Notes under the pieces: model-generated
The model's database searches: none
What the model was told of the DNA's origin: nothing
What the model saw: the letters and a program-made list of their open reading frames with translations, nothing else
Source of the DNA: Myotis daubentonii
Lineage: Eukaryota > Chordata > Mammalia > Chiroptera > Vespertilionidae
Length of the DNA: 64,000 nucleotides
Direction: 5' to 3'
Assembly: GCF_963259705.1 (NCBI RefSeq)
Contig: NC_081853.1
Span: forward strand, 434,001 to 498,000
In this document: positions 37,901-50,682 of the stretch, in pieces
Numbering within the stretch: the first letter of the stretch is position 1
How the letters are laid out: each line of letters begins with the position of its first letter
Made by a program: the position numbers and the translations under genes

Positions 37901-38392
37901 AGAAGAATTTACCGGAATCGTCACCATTTTAACTGATTCACACAAAAAAACGCCAAAGCCAATCCTCCTTAATTGTAAACAGAAACACGATTCTCGTCAT
38001 TCCAAGGCTTTAGACACCAATTCTGAGCCCTGTAAGCATGAACTCTTAATATTTCAAAGTACAGTCCCGTGAAAACGCCACCGGAAGTACCTGGAGATGT
38101 AAATATTACCAGTATTTTCGGCATTTCACAGCTTTCCAATGGAAACTTCCGTGATTGAATACTACAGTAAATGTAGTAAGAATCTATTTACGTGTACTTG
38201 AGGTGTTTCTTACACGTTCTTAATCATTTCTGGGAACTATCATTGTGTATTTTAACAGTTTTACCAAAATTAGACAGTTTGCTTAGAAGTATTTACCGGA
38301 ATCGTCACCATTTTACGTGATTCACACAAGAAAACGCCAAAGAAAATCCTCCTTAATTGTAAACAGAAACACTATTCTCGTCATTCCAAGGC
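34938..38392. repeat. Extra nonamer h14-h22 breaking the 16-kb period
   Basis: Starts: 34938 h14, 35322 h15, 35706 h16, 36090 h17, 36474 h18, 36858 h19 (383 bp), 37241 h20, 37625 h21, 38009 h22. It directly follows another h14-h22 block (31484-34937), so the nonamer is tandemly duplicated here. It is a mosaic: h16 has the 22-mer form (GAGCTCTG, TTTGCTTGTCC at about 35885), while h21 and h22 have the 20-mer forms (AAATTTAG at about 37785, AAACTTCC at about 38146). A private CACGATTCTC sits near 37988. The next monomer (38393) is h1, as expected after h22. Confidence 0.85.
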
Positions 38393-41300
38393 TTTAGACA
38401 CCAATTCTGAGCTCTGTAAGCATGAACTCTTAATATTTCAAAGCACAGTGCCGTGAAAACGCCACTGGAAGTACCCGGAGACGTAAATATTACAGGTATT
38501 TGCGTCATTTCACAGCTTTCCCCTGGAAACCTCCGTGATAGAATACGACAGTAAATGTAGTAAGAATGTATTTACTTGTACTTGAGGTGTTTCTTACACG
38601 TTCTTAACCATTTCTGGGAACTATCATTGTGTATTTTAACAGTTTTACCAAAATTAGACAGTTTGCTTAGAAGAATTTACCTGAATCGTCACCATTTTAA
38701 CTGATTCACACAAAAAAACGCCAAAGCCAATCCTCCTTAATTGTAAACCTCAACACTATTCTCGTCATTCCAAGGCTTTAGACACCAATTCTGAGCCCTG
38801 TAAGCATGAAGTCTTAATATTTCAAAGCACAGTCCCGTGAAAACGCCACCGGAAGTACCCGGAGACTTAAATATTACAGGTATTTGCGTCATTTCACAGC
38901 TTTCCCCTGTAAACCTCCGTGATAGAATACGACAGTAAATGTAGTAAGAATGTATTTACTTGTACTTGAGGTGTTTCTTACACGTTCTTAATCATTTCTG
39001 GGAACTATCATTGTGTATTTTAACAGTTTTACCAAAATTAGACAGTTTGCTTAGAAGAATTTACCGGAATCGTCACCATTTTAACTGATTCACACAAAAA
39101 AACGCCAAAGCCAATCCTCCTTAATTGTAAACAGAAACACTATTCTCGTCATTCCAAGGCTTTAGACACCAATTCTGAGCCCTGTAAGCATGAACTCTTA
39201 ATATTTCAAAGTACAGTCCCGTGAAAACGCCACCGGAAGTACCTGGAGATGTAAATATTACCAGTATTTTCGGCATTTCACAGCTTTCCAATGGAAACCT
39301 CCGTGATTGAATACTACAGTAAATGTAGTAAGAATCTATTTACGTGTACTTGAGGTGTTTCTTACACGTTCTTAATCATTTCTGGGAACTATCATTGTGT
39401 ATTTTAACAGTTTTACCAAAATTAGACAGTTTGCTTAGAAGTATTTACCGGAATCGTCACCATTTTACCTGATTCACACAAGAAAACGCCAAAGAAAATC
39501 CTCCTTAATTGTAAACAGAAACACTATTCTCGTCATTCCAAGGCTTTAGACACCAATTCTGAGCTCTGTAAGCATGAACTCTTAATATTTCAAAGCACAG
39601 TGCCGTGAAAACGCAACCGGAAGTACCCGGAGACGTAAATATTACAGGTATTTGCGTCATTTCACAGCTTTCCCCTGGAAACCTCCGTGATAGAATACGA
39701 CAGTAAATGTAGTAAGAATGTATTTACTTGTCCTTGAGGTGTTTATTACACGTTCTTAACCATTTCTGGGAACTATCATTGTGTATTTTAACAGTTTTAC
39801 CAAAATTAGACAGTTTGCTTAGAAGAATGTCCCGTAATCGTCACCATTTTAACTGATTCACACAAAAAAACGCCAAAGCCAATCCTCCTTAATTTTAAAC
39901 ATCAACACTATTCTCGTCATTCCAAGGCTTTAGACACCAATTCTGAGCCCTGTAAGCATGAACTCTTAATATTTCCAAGTACAGTCCCGTGAAAACGCCA
40001 CCGGAAGTACCTGGAGATGAAAATATTACCAGTATTTTCGGCATTTCACAGCTTTCCAATGGAAACGTCCGTGATTGAATACTACAGTAAATGTAGTAAG
40101 AATCTATTTACGTGTACTTGAGGTGTTTCTTACACGTTCTTAATCATTTCTGGGAACTATCATTGTGTATTTTAACAGTTTTACCAAAATTAGACAGTTT
40201 GCTTAGAAGAATGTCCCAGAATCGTCACCATTTTAACTGATTCACACAAGAAAACGCCAAAGCCAATCCTCCTTAATTGTAAACAGAAACACTATTCTCG
40301 TCATTCCAAGGCTTTAGACACCAATTCTGAGCTCTGTAAGCATGAACTCTTAATATTTCAAAGCACTGTCCCGTGAAAACGCCACCGGAAGTACCCGGAG
40401 ACGTAAATATTACAGGTATTTGCGTCATTTCACAGCTTTCCCCTGTAAACCTCCGTGATAGAATACGACAGTAAATGTAGTAAGAATGTATTTACTTGTA
40501 CTTGAGGTGTTTCTTACACGTTCTTAATCATTTCTGGGAACTATCATTGTGTATTTTAACAGTTTTACCAAAATTAGACAGTTTGCTTAGAAGAATTTAC
40601 CGGAATCGTCACCATTTTAACTGATTCACACAAAAAAACGCCAAAGCCAATCCTCCTTAATTGTAAACCTCAACACTATTCTCGTCATTCCAAGGCTTTA
40701 GACACCAATTCTGAGCCCTGTAAGCATGAAGTCTTAATATTTCAAAGCACAGTCCCGTGAAAACGCCACCGGAAGTACCCGGAGACTTAAATATTACAGG
40801 TATTTGCGTCATTTCACAGCTTTCCCCTGTAAACCTCCGTGATAGAATACGACAGTAAATGTAGTAAGAATGTATTTACTTGTACTTGAGGTGTTTCTTA
40901 CACGTTCTTAATCATTTCTGGGAACTATCATTGTGTATTTTAACAGTTTTACCAAAATTAGACAGTTTGCTTAGAAGAATTTACCGGAATCGTCACCATT
41001 TTAACTGATTCACACAAAAAAACGCCAAAGCCAATCCTCCTTAATTGTAAACAGAAACACTATTCTCGTCATTCCAAGGCTTTAGACACCAATTCTGAGC
41101 CCTGTATGCATGAACTCTTAATATTTAAAGTACAGTCCCGTGAAAACGCCACCGGAAGTACCTGGAGATGTAAATATTACCAGTATTTTCGGCATTTCAC
41201 AGCTTTCCAATGGAAACCTCCGTGATTGAATACTACAGTAAATGTAGTAAGAATCTATTTACGTGTACTTGAGGTGTTTCTTACACGTTCTTAATCATTT

Positions 41301-44300
41301 CTGGGAACTATCATTGTGTATTTTAACAGTTTTACCAAAATTAGACAGTTTGCTTAGAAGTATTTACCGGAATCGTCACCATTTTACGTGATTCACACAA
41401 GAAAACGCCAAAGAAAATCCTCCTTAATTGTAAACAGAAACACTATTCTCGTCATTCCAAGGCTTTAGACACCAATTCTGAGCTCTGTAAGCATGAACTC
41501 TTAATATTTCAAAGCACAGTGCCGTGAAAACGCCACTGGAAGTACCCGGAGACGTAAATATTACAGGTATTTGCGTCATTTCACAGCTTTCCCCTGGAAA
41601 CCTCCGTGATAGAATACGACAGTAAATGTAGTAAGAATGTTTTTACTTGTACTTGAGGTGTTTCTTACACGTTCTTAATCATTTCTGGGAACTATCATTC
41701 TGTATTTTAACAGTTTTACCAAAATTAGACAGTTTGCTTAGAAGAATTTACCGGAATCGTCACCATTTTAACTGATTCACACAAAAAAACGCCAAAGCCA
41801 ATCCTCCTTAATTGTAAACAGAAACACTATTCTCGTCATTCCAAGGCTTTAGACACCAATTCTGAGCCCTGTAAGCATGAACTCTTAATATTTCCAAGTA
41901 CAGTCCCGTGAAAACGCCACCGGAAGTACCTGGAGATGAAAATATTACCAGTATTTTCAGCATTTCACAGCTTTCCAATGGAAACTTCCGTGATTGAATA
42001 CTACAGTAAATGTAGTAAGAATCTATTTACGTGTACTTGAGGTGTTTCTTACACGTTCTTAATCATTTCTGGGAACTATCATTGTGTATTTTAACAGTTT
42101 TACCAAAATTAGACAGTTTGCTTAGAAGAATGTCCCGGAATCGTCACCATTTTAACTGATTCACACAAAAAAACGCCAAAGCCAATCCTCCTTAATTGTA
42201 AACAGAAACACTATTCTCGTCATTCCAAGGCTTTAGACACCAATTCTGAGCTCTGTAAGCATGAACGCTTAATATTTCAAAGCACAGTCCCGTGAAAACG
42301 CCACCGGAAGTACCCGGAGACGTAAATATTACAGGTATTTGCGTCATTTCACAGCTTTCCCCTGTAAACCTCCGTGATAGAATACGACAGTAAATGTAGT
42401 AAGAATCTATTTGCTTGTCCTTGAGGTGTTTCTTACACGTTCTTAACCATTTCTGGGAACTATCATTGTGTATTTTAACAGTTTTACCAAAATTAGACAG
42501 TTTGCTTAGAAGAATTTACCGGAATCGTCACCATTTTAACTGATTCACACAAAAAAACGCCAAAGCCAATCCTCCTTAATTGTAAACCTCAACACTATTC
42601 TCGTCATTCCAAGGCTTTAGACACCAATTCTGAGCCCTGTAAGCATGAAGTCTTAATATTTCAAAGCACAGTCCCGTGAAAACGCCACCGGAAGTACCCG
42701 GAGACTTAAATATTACAGGTATTTGCGTCATTTCACAGCTTTCCCCTGTAAACCTCCGTGATAGAATACGACAGTAAATGTAGTAAGAATGTATTTACTT
42801 GTACTTGAGGTGTTTCTTACACGTTCTTAATCATTTCTGGGAACTATCATTGTGTATTTTAACAGTTTTACCAAAATTAGACAGTTTGCTTAGAAGAATT
42901 TACCGGAATCATCACCATTTTAACTGATTCACACAAAAAAACGCCAAAGCCAATCCTCCTTAATTGTAAACAGAAACACTATTCTCGTCATTCCAAGGCT
43001 TTAGACACCAATTCTGAGCCCTGTAAGCATGAACTCTTAATATTTCAAAGTACAGTCCCGTGAAAACGCCACCGGAAGTACCTGGAGATGTAAATATTAC
43101 CAGTATTTTCGGCATTTCACAGCTTTCCAATGGAAACCTCCGTGATTGAATACTACAGTAAATGTAGTAAGAATCTATTTACGTGTACTTGAGGTGTTTC
43201 TTACACGTTCTTAATCATTTCTGGGAACTATCATTGTGTATTTTAACAGTTTTACCAAAATTAGACAGTTTGCTTAGAAGTATTTACCGGAATCGTCACC
43301 ATTTTACCTGATTCACACAAGAAAACGCCAAAGAAAATCCTCCTTAATTGTAAACAGAAACACTATTCTCGTCATTCCAAGGCTTTAGACACCAATTCTG
43401 AGCTCTGTAAGCATGAACTCTTAATATTTCAAAGCACAGTGCCGTGAAAACGCCACTGGAAGTACCCGGAGACGTAAATATTACAGGTATTTGCGTCATT
43501 TCACAGCTTTCCCCTGGAAACCTCCGTGATAGAATACGACAGTAAATGTAGTAAGAATGTATTTACTTGTACTTGAGGTGTTTCTTACACGTTCTTAATC
43601 ATTCCTGGGAACTATCATTCTGTATTTTAACAGTTTTACCAAAATTAGACTGTTTGCTTAGAAGAATTTACCGGAATCGTCACCATTTTAACTGATTCAC
43701 ACAAAAAAACGCCAAAGCCAATCCTCCTTAATTGTAAACATCAACACTATTCTCGTCATTCCAAGGCTTTAGACACCAATTCTGAGCCCTGTAAGCATGA
43801 ACTCTTAATATTTCCAAGTACAGTCCCGTGAAAACGCCACCGGAAGTACCCGGAGACGTAAATATTACAGGTATTTGCGTCATTTCACAGCTTTCCCCTG
43901 GAAACCTCCGTGATAGAATACGACAGTAAATGTAGTAAGAATGTATTTACTTGTACTTGAGGTGTTTCTTACACGTTCTTAACCATTTCTGGGAACTATC
44001 ATTGTGTATTTTAACAGTTTTACCAAAATTAGACAGTTTGCTTAGAAGAATTTACCGGAATCGTCACCATTTTAACTGATTCACACAAAAAAACGCCAAA
44101 GCCAATCCTCCTTAATTGTAAACCTCAACACTATTCTCGTCATTCCAAGGCTTTAGACACCAATTCTGAGCCCTGTAAGCATGAAGTCTTAATATTTCAA
44201 AGCAAAGTCCCGTGAAAACGCCACCGGAAGTACCCGGAGACTTAAATATTACAGGTATTTGCGTCATTTCACAGCTTTCCCCTGTAAACCTCCGTGATAG

Positions 44301-44919
44301 AATACGACAGTAAATGTAGTAAGAATGTATTTACTTGTACTTGAGGTGTTTCTTACACGTTCTTAATCATTTCTGGGAACTATCATTGTGTATTTTAACA
44401 GTTTTACCAAAATTAGACAGTTTGCTTAGAAGAATTTACCGGAATCGTCACCATTTTAACTGATTCACACAAAAAAACGCCAAAGCCAATCCTCCTTAAT
44501 TGTAAACAGAAACACTATTCTCGTCATTCCAAGGCTTTAGACACCAATTCTGAGCCCTGTAAGCATGAACTCTTAATATTTCAAAGTACAGTCCCGTGAA
44601 AACGCCACCGGAAGTACCTGGAGATGTAAATATTACCAGTATTTTCGGCATTTCACAGCTTTCCAATGGAAACCTCCGTGATTGAATACTACAGTAAATG
44701 TAGTAAGAATCTATTTACGTGTACTTGAGGTGTTTCTTACACGTTCTTAATCATTTCTGGGAACTATCATTGTGTATTTTAACAGTTTTACCAAAATTAG
44801 ACAGTTTGCTTAGAAGTATTTACCGGAATCGTCACCATTTTACCTGATTCACACAAGAAAACGCCAAAGAAAATCCTCCTTAATTGTAAACAGAAACACT
44901 ATTCTCGTCATTCCAAGGC
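38393..44919. repeat. Contracted HOR of 17 monomers with one pentamer
   Basis: Starts: 38393 h1, 38777 h2, 39161 h3, 39545 h4 (TTATTAC form), 39929 h5, 40313 h6, 40697 h2, 41081 h13 (383 bp), 41464 h14, 41848 h15, 42232 h16 (GCTTGTCC), 42616 h17, 43000 h18, 43384 h19-like (384 bp), 43768 h20, 44152 h2/h21-like (private GCAAAGTCCC), 44536 A1. One h2-h6 pentamer is missing relative to the 22-mer. From 43384 onwards the monomers move towards the forms of the right-hand regime: the h19 position has ATTCCTGGGAAC and normal AGCTTTCC instead of ATTCCTAGAAC and AGCATTCC. This block bridges the two regimes. Confidence 0.8.
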
Positions 44920-47225
44920 TTTAGACACCAATTCTGAGCTCTGTAAGCATGAACCCTTAATATTTCAAAGCACAGTGCCGTGAAAACGCAACCGGAAGTA
45001 CCCGGAGACGTAAATATTACAGGTATTTGCGTCATTTCACAGCTTTCCCCTGGAAACCTCCGTGATAGAATACGACAGTAAATGTAGTAAGAATGTATTT
45101 ACTTGTCCTTGAGGTGTTTCTTACACGTTCTTAACCATTTCTGGGAACTATCATTGTGTATTTTAACAGTTTTACCAAAATTAGACAGTTTGCTTAGAAG
45201 AATTTACCGGAATCGTCACCATTTTAACTGATTCACACAAAAAAACGCCAAAGCCAATCCTCCTTAATTGTAATGAGAAACACTATTCTCGTCATTCCAA
45301 GGCTTTAGACACCAATTCTGAGCTCTGTAAGCATGAACGCTTAATATTTCAAAGCACAGTCCCGTGAAAACGCCACCGGAAGTTCCCGGAGACGTAAATA
45401 TTACAGGTATTTGCGTCATTTCACAGCTTTCCCCTGGAAACCTCCGTGATAGAATACGTCAGTAAATGTAGTAAGAATGTATTTACTTGTCCTTGAGGTG
45501 TTTCTTACACGTTCTTAACCATTTCTGGGAACTATCATTGTGTATTTTAACAGTTTTACCAAAATTAGACAGTTTGCTTAGAAGAATTTACCGGAATCGT
45601 CACCATTTTAACTGATTCACACAAAAAAAACGCCAAAGCCAATCCTCCTTAATTGTAAACATAAACACTATTCTCGTCATTCCAAAGGCTTTAGACACCA
45701 ATTCTGAGCTCTGTAAGCATGAACTCTTAATATTTCAAAGTACAGTCCCGTGAAAACGCCACCGGAAGTACCTGGAGATGTAAATATTACCAGTATTTTC
45801 GGCATTTCACAGCTTTCCAATGGAAACCTCCGTGATTGAATACTACAGTAAATGTAGTAAGAATCTATTTACGTGTACTTGAGGTGTTTCTTACACGTTC
45901 TTAATCATTTCTGGGAACTATCATTGTGTATTTTAACAGTTTTACCAAAATTAGACAGTTTGCTTAGAAGAATTTTCCGGAATCGTCACCATTTTAACTG
46001 ATTCACACAAAAAAACGCCAAAGCCAATCCTCCTTAATTTTAAACATCAACACTATTCTCGTCATTCCAAGGCTTTAGACACCAATTCTGAGCCCTGTAA
46101 GCATGAACTCTTAATATTTCCAAGTACAGTCCCGTGAAAACGCCACCGGAAGTACCTGGAGATGAAAATATTACCAGTATTTTCGGCATTTCACAGCTTT
46201 CCAATGGAAACGTCCGTGATTGAATACTACAGTAAATGTAGTAAGAATCTATTTACGTGTACTTGAGGTGTTTCTTACACGTTCTTAATCATTTCTGGGA
46301 ACTATCATTGTGTATTTTAACAGTTTTACCAAAATTAGACAGTTTGCTTAGAAGAATGTCCCAGAATCGTCACCATTTTAACTGATTCACACAAGAAAAC
46401 GCCAAAGCCAATCCTCCTTAATTGTAAACAGAAACACTATTCTCGTCATTCCAAGGCTTTAGACACCAATTCTGAGCTCTGTAAGCATGAACTCTTAATA
46501 TTTCAAAGCACAGTCCCGTGAAAACGCCACCGGAAGTACCCAGAGACGTAAATATTACAGGTATTTGCGTCATTTCACAGCTTTCCCCTGGAAACCTCCG
46601 TGATAGAATACGACAGTAAATGTAGTAAGAATGTATTTACTTGTACTTGAGGTGTTTCTTACACGTTCTTAACCATTTCTGGGAACTATCATTGTGTATT
46701 TTAACAGTTTTACCAAAATTAGACAGATTGCTTAGAAGAATTTACCGGAATCGTCACCATTTTAACTGATTCACACAAAAAAACGCCAAAGCCAATCCTC
46801 CTTAATTGTAAACCTCAACACTATTCTCGTCATTCCAAAGCTTTAGACACCAATTCTGAGCCCTGTAAGCATGAAGTCTTAATATTTCAAAGCACAGTCC
46901 CGTGAAAACGCCACCGGAAGTACCCGGAGACTTAAATATTACAGGTATTTGCGTCATTTCACAGCTTTCCCCTGTAAACCTCCGTGATAGAATACGACAG
47001 TAAATGTAGTAAGAATGTATTTACTTGTACTTGAGGTGTTTCTTACACGTTCTTAATCATTTCTGGGAACTATCATTGTGTATTTTAACAGTTTTACCAA
47101 AATTAGACAGTTTGCTTAGAAGAATTTACCGGAATCGTCACCATTTTAACTGATTCACACAAAAAAACGCCAAAGCCAATCCTCCTTAATTGTAAACAGA
47201 AACACTATTCTCGTCATTCCAAGGC
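44920..47225. repeat. Block k1-k6, first copy
   Basis: Six monomers. k1 has AACCCTTAA, GCAACCGG, TTGTCCTTG and TGTAATGAGAAAC. k2 has AACGCTTAA, AAGTTCCCGG and ACGTCAG, plus one extra A in the poly-A tract near 45622 and CCAAAGG (386 bp). k3 is A-family with GAATTTTCCGG and TTTTAAACATC. k4 matches h5 (GATGAAAAT, AAACGTCC, CCCAGAATCG). k5 has CCCAGAGACG, AGACAGATTG and CCAAAGCTTT. k6 matches h2. The block recurs at 54523-56827 with k6 fused to an a monomer. Confidence 0.82.
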
Positions 47226-49530
47226 TTTAGACACCAATTCTGAGCCCTGTAAGCATGAACTCTTAATATTTCAAAGTACAGTCCCGTGAAAACGCCACCG
47301 GAAGTACCTGGAGATGTAAATATTACCAGTATTTTCGGCATTTCACAGCTTTCCAATGGAAACCTCCGTGATTGAATACTACAGTAAATGTAGTAAGAAT
47401 CTATTTACGTGTACTTGAGGTGTTTCTTACACGTTCTTAATCATTTCTGGGAACTATCATTGTGTATTTTAACAGTTTTACCAAAATTAGACAGTTTGCT
47501 TAGAAGTATTTACCGGAATCGTCACCATTTTACCTGATTCACACAAGAAAACGCCAAAGAAAATCCTCCTTAATTGTAAACAGAAACACTATTCTCGTCA
47601 TTCCAAGGCTTTAGACACCAATTCTGAGCTCTGTAAGCATGAACTCTTAATATTTCAAAGCACAGTGCCGTGAAAACGCCACTGGAAGTACCCGGAGACG
47701 TAAATATTACAGGTATTTGCGTCATTTCACAGCTTTCCCCTGGAAACCTCCGTGATAGAATACGACAGTAAATGTAGTAAGAATGTATTTACTTGTACTT
47801 GAGGTGTTTCTTACACGTTCTTAATCATTTCTGGGAACTATCATTCTGTATTTTAACAGTTTTACCAAAATTAGACTGTTTGCTTAGAAGAATTTACCGG
47901 AATCGTCACCATTTTAACTGATTCACACAAAAAAACGCCAAAGCCAATCCTCCTTAATTGTAAACATCAACACTATTCTCGTCATTCCAAGGCTTTAGAC
48001 ACCAATTCTGAGCTCTGTAAGCATGAACTCTTAATATTTCCAAGTACAGTCCCGTGAAAACGCCACCGGAAGTACCCGGAGACGTAAATATTACAGGTAT
48101 TTGCGTCATTTCACAGCTTTCCCCTGGAAACCTCCGTGATAGAATACGACAGTAAATGTAGTAAGAATGTATTTACTTGTACTTGAGGTGTTTCTTACAC
48201 GTTCTTAACCATTTCTGGGAACTATCATTGTGTATTTTAACAGTTTTACCAAAATTAGACAGTTTGCTTAGAAGAATTTACCGGAATCGTCACCATTTTA
48301 ACTGATTCACACAAAAAAACGCCAAAGCCAATCCTCCTTAATTGTAAACAGAAACACTATTCTCGTCATTCCAAGGCTTTAGACACCAATTCTGAGCCCT
48401 GTAAGCATGAACTCTTAATATTTCAAAGTACAGTCCCGTGAAAACGCCACCGGAAGTACCTGGAGATGTAAATATTACCAGTATTTTCGGCATTTCACAG
48501 CTTTCCAATGGAAACCTCCGTGATTGAATACTACAGTAAATGTAGTAAGAATCTATTTACGTGTACTTGAGGTGTTTCTTACACGTTCTTAATCATTTCT
48601 GGGAACTATCATTGTGTATTTTAACAGTTTTACCAAAATTAGACAGTTTGCTTAGAAGTATTTACCGGAATCGTCACCATTTTACCTGATTCACACAAGA
48701 AAACGCCAAAGAAAATCCTCCTTAATTGTAAACAGAAACACTATTCTCGTCATTCCAAGGCTTTAGACACCAATTCTGAGCTCTGTAAGCATGAACTCTT
48801 AATATTTCAAAGCACAGTGCCGTGAAAACGCCACTGGAAGTACCCGGAGACGTAAATATTACAGGTATTTGCGTCATTTCACAGCTTTCCCCTGGAAACC
48901 TCCGTGATAGAATACGACAGTAAATGTAGTAAGAATGTATTTACTTGTACTTGAGGTGTTTCTTACACGTTCTTAATCATTTCTGGGAACTATCATTCTG
49001 TATTTTAACAGTTTTACCAAAATTAGACTGTTTGCTTAGAAGAATTTACCGGAATCGTCACCATTTTAACTGATTCACACAAAAAAACGCCAAAGCCAAT
49101 CCTCCTTAATTGTAAACATCAACACTATTCTCGTCATTCCAAGGCTTTAGACACCAATTCTGAGCTCTGTAAGCATGAACTCTTAATATTTCCAAGTACA
49201 GTCCCGTGAAAACGCCACCGGAAGTACCCGGAGACGTAAATATTACAGGTATTTGCGTCATTTCACAGCTTTCCCCTGGAAACCTCCGTGATAGAATACG
49301 ACAGTAAATGTAGTAAGAATGTATTTACTTGTACTTGAGGTGTTTCTTACACGTTCTTAACCATTTCTGGGAACTATCATTGTGTATTTTAACAGTTTTA
49401 CCAAAATTAGACAGTTTGCTTAGAAGAATTTACCGGAATCGTCACCATTTTAACTGATTCACACAAAAAAACGCCAAAGCCAATCCTCCTTAATTGTAAA
49501 CATAAACACTATTCTCGTCATTCCAAAGGC
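47226..49530. repeat. Trimer a-b-c, two tandem copies
   Basis: The trimer is A1 (a), then a B monomer with CAGTGCCG, GCCACTGG, CATTCTG, AGACTGTTTG and CATCAAC (b), then a B monomer with TTTCCAAGTACAG, CCCCTGGAAA, AACCAT and usually CAGAAAC (c). Copies are 47226-48377 and 48378-49530; the second is 1,153 bp because its c monomer carries CATAAAC and an extra A in CCAAAGG. Other full copies are 51067-52218, 57596-58747, 60284-61435 and 61436-62587. The a-b-c order equals h18-h19-h20 of the 16-kb HOR without that HOR's derived changes. Confidence 0.83.
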
Positions 49531-50298
49531 TTTAGACACCAATTCTGAGCTCTGTAAGCATGAACTCTTAATATTTCAAAGTACAGTCCCGTGAAAACGC
49601 CACCGGAAGTACCTGGAGATGTAAATATTACCAGTATTTTCGGCATTTCACAGCTTTCCAATGGAAACCTCCGTGATTGAATACTACAGTAAATGTAGTA
49701 AGAATCTATTTACGTGTACTTGAGGTGTTTCTTACACGTTCTTAATCATTTCTGGGAACTATCATTGTGTATTTTAACAGTTTTACCAAAATTAGACAGT
49801 TTGCTTAGAAGAATTTTCCGGAATCGTCACCATTTTAACTGATTCACACAAAAAAACGCCAAAGCCAATCCTCCTTAATTTTAAACATCAACACTATTCT
49901 CGTCATTCCAAGGCTTTAGACACCAATTCTGAGCCCTGTAAGCATGAACTCTTAATATTTCCAAGTACAGTCCCGTGAAAACGCCACCGGAAGTACCTGG
50001 AGATGAAAATATTACCAGTATTTTCGGCATTTCACAGCTTTCCAATGGAAACGTCCGTGATTGAATACTACAGTAAATGTAGTAAGAATCTATTTACGTG
50101 TACTTGAGGTGTTTCTTACACGTTCTTAATCATTTCTGGGAACTATCATTGTGTATTTTAACAGTTTTACCAAAATTAGACAGTTTGCTTAGAAGAATGT
50201 CCCAGAATCGTCACCATTTTAACTGATTCACACAAGAAAACGCCAAAGCCAATCCTCCTTAATTGTAAACAGAAACACTATTCTCGTCATTCCAAGGC

Positions 50299-50682
50299 TT
50301 TAGACACCAATTCTGAGCTCTGTAAGCATGAACTCTTAATATTTCAAAGCACAGTCCCGTGAAAACGCCACCGGAAGTACCCAGAGACGTAAATATTACA
50401 GGTATTTGCGTCATTTCACAGCTTTCCCCTGGAAACCTCCGTGATAGAATACGACAGTAAATGTAGTAAGAATGTATTTACTTGTACTTGAGGTGTTTCT
50501 TACACGTTCTTAACCATTTCTGGGAACTATCATTCTGTATTTTAACAGTTTTACCAAAATTAGACTGTTTGCTTAGAAGAATTTACCGGAATCGTCACCA
50601 TTTTAACTGATTCACACAAAAAAACGCCAAAGCCAATCCTCCTTAATTGTAAACATCAACACTATTCTCGTCATTCCAAGGC
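50299..50682. repeat. Chimeric monomer k5/b
   Basis: The left side is k5 (CCCAGAGACG, AACCATTTC near 50513). The right side is b (CATTCTG near 50531, AGACTGTTTG, CATCAAC). The switch falls within about 20 bp, between monomer positions about 217 and 237. It joins a k3-k4-k5 run to a c-a-b-c run, deleting k6 and a. Confidence 0.82.
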
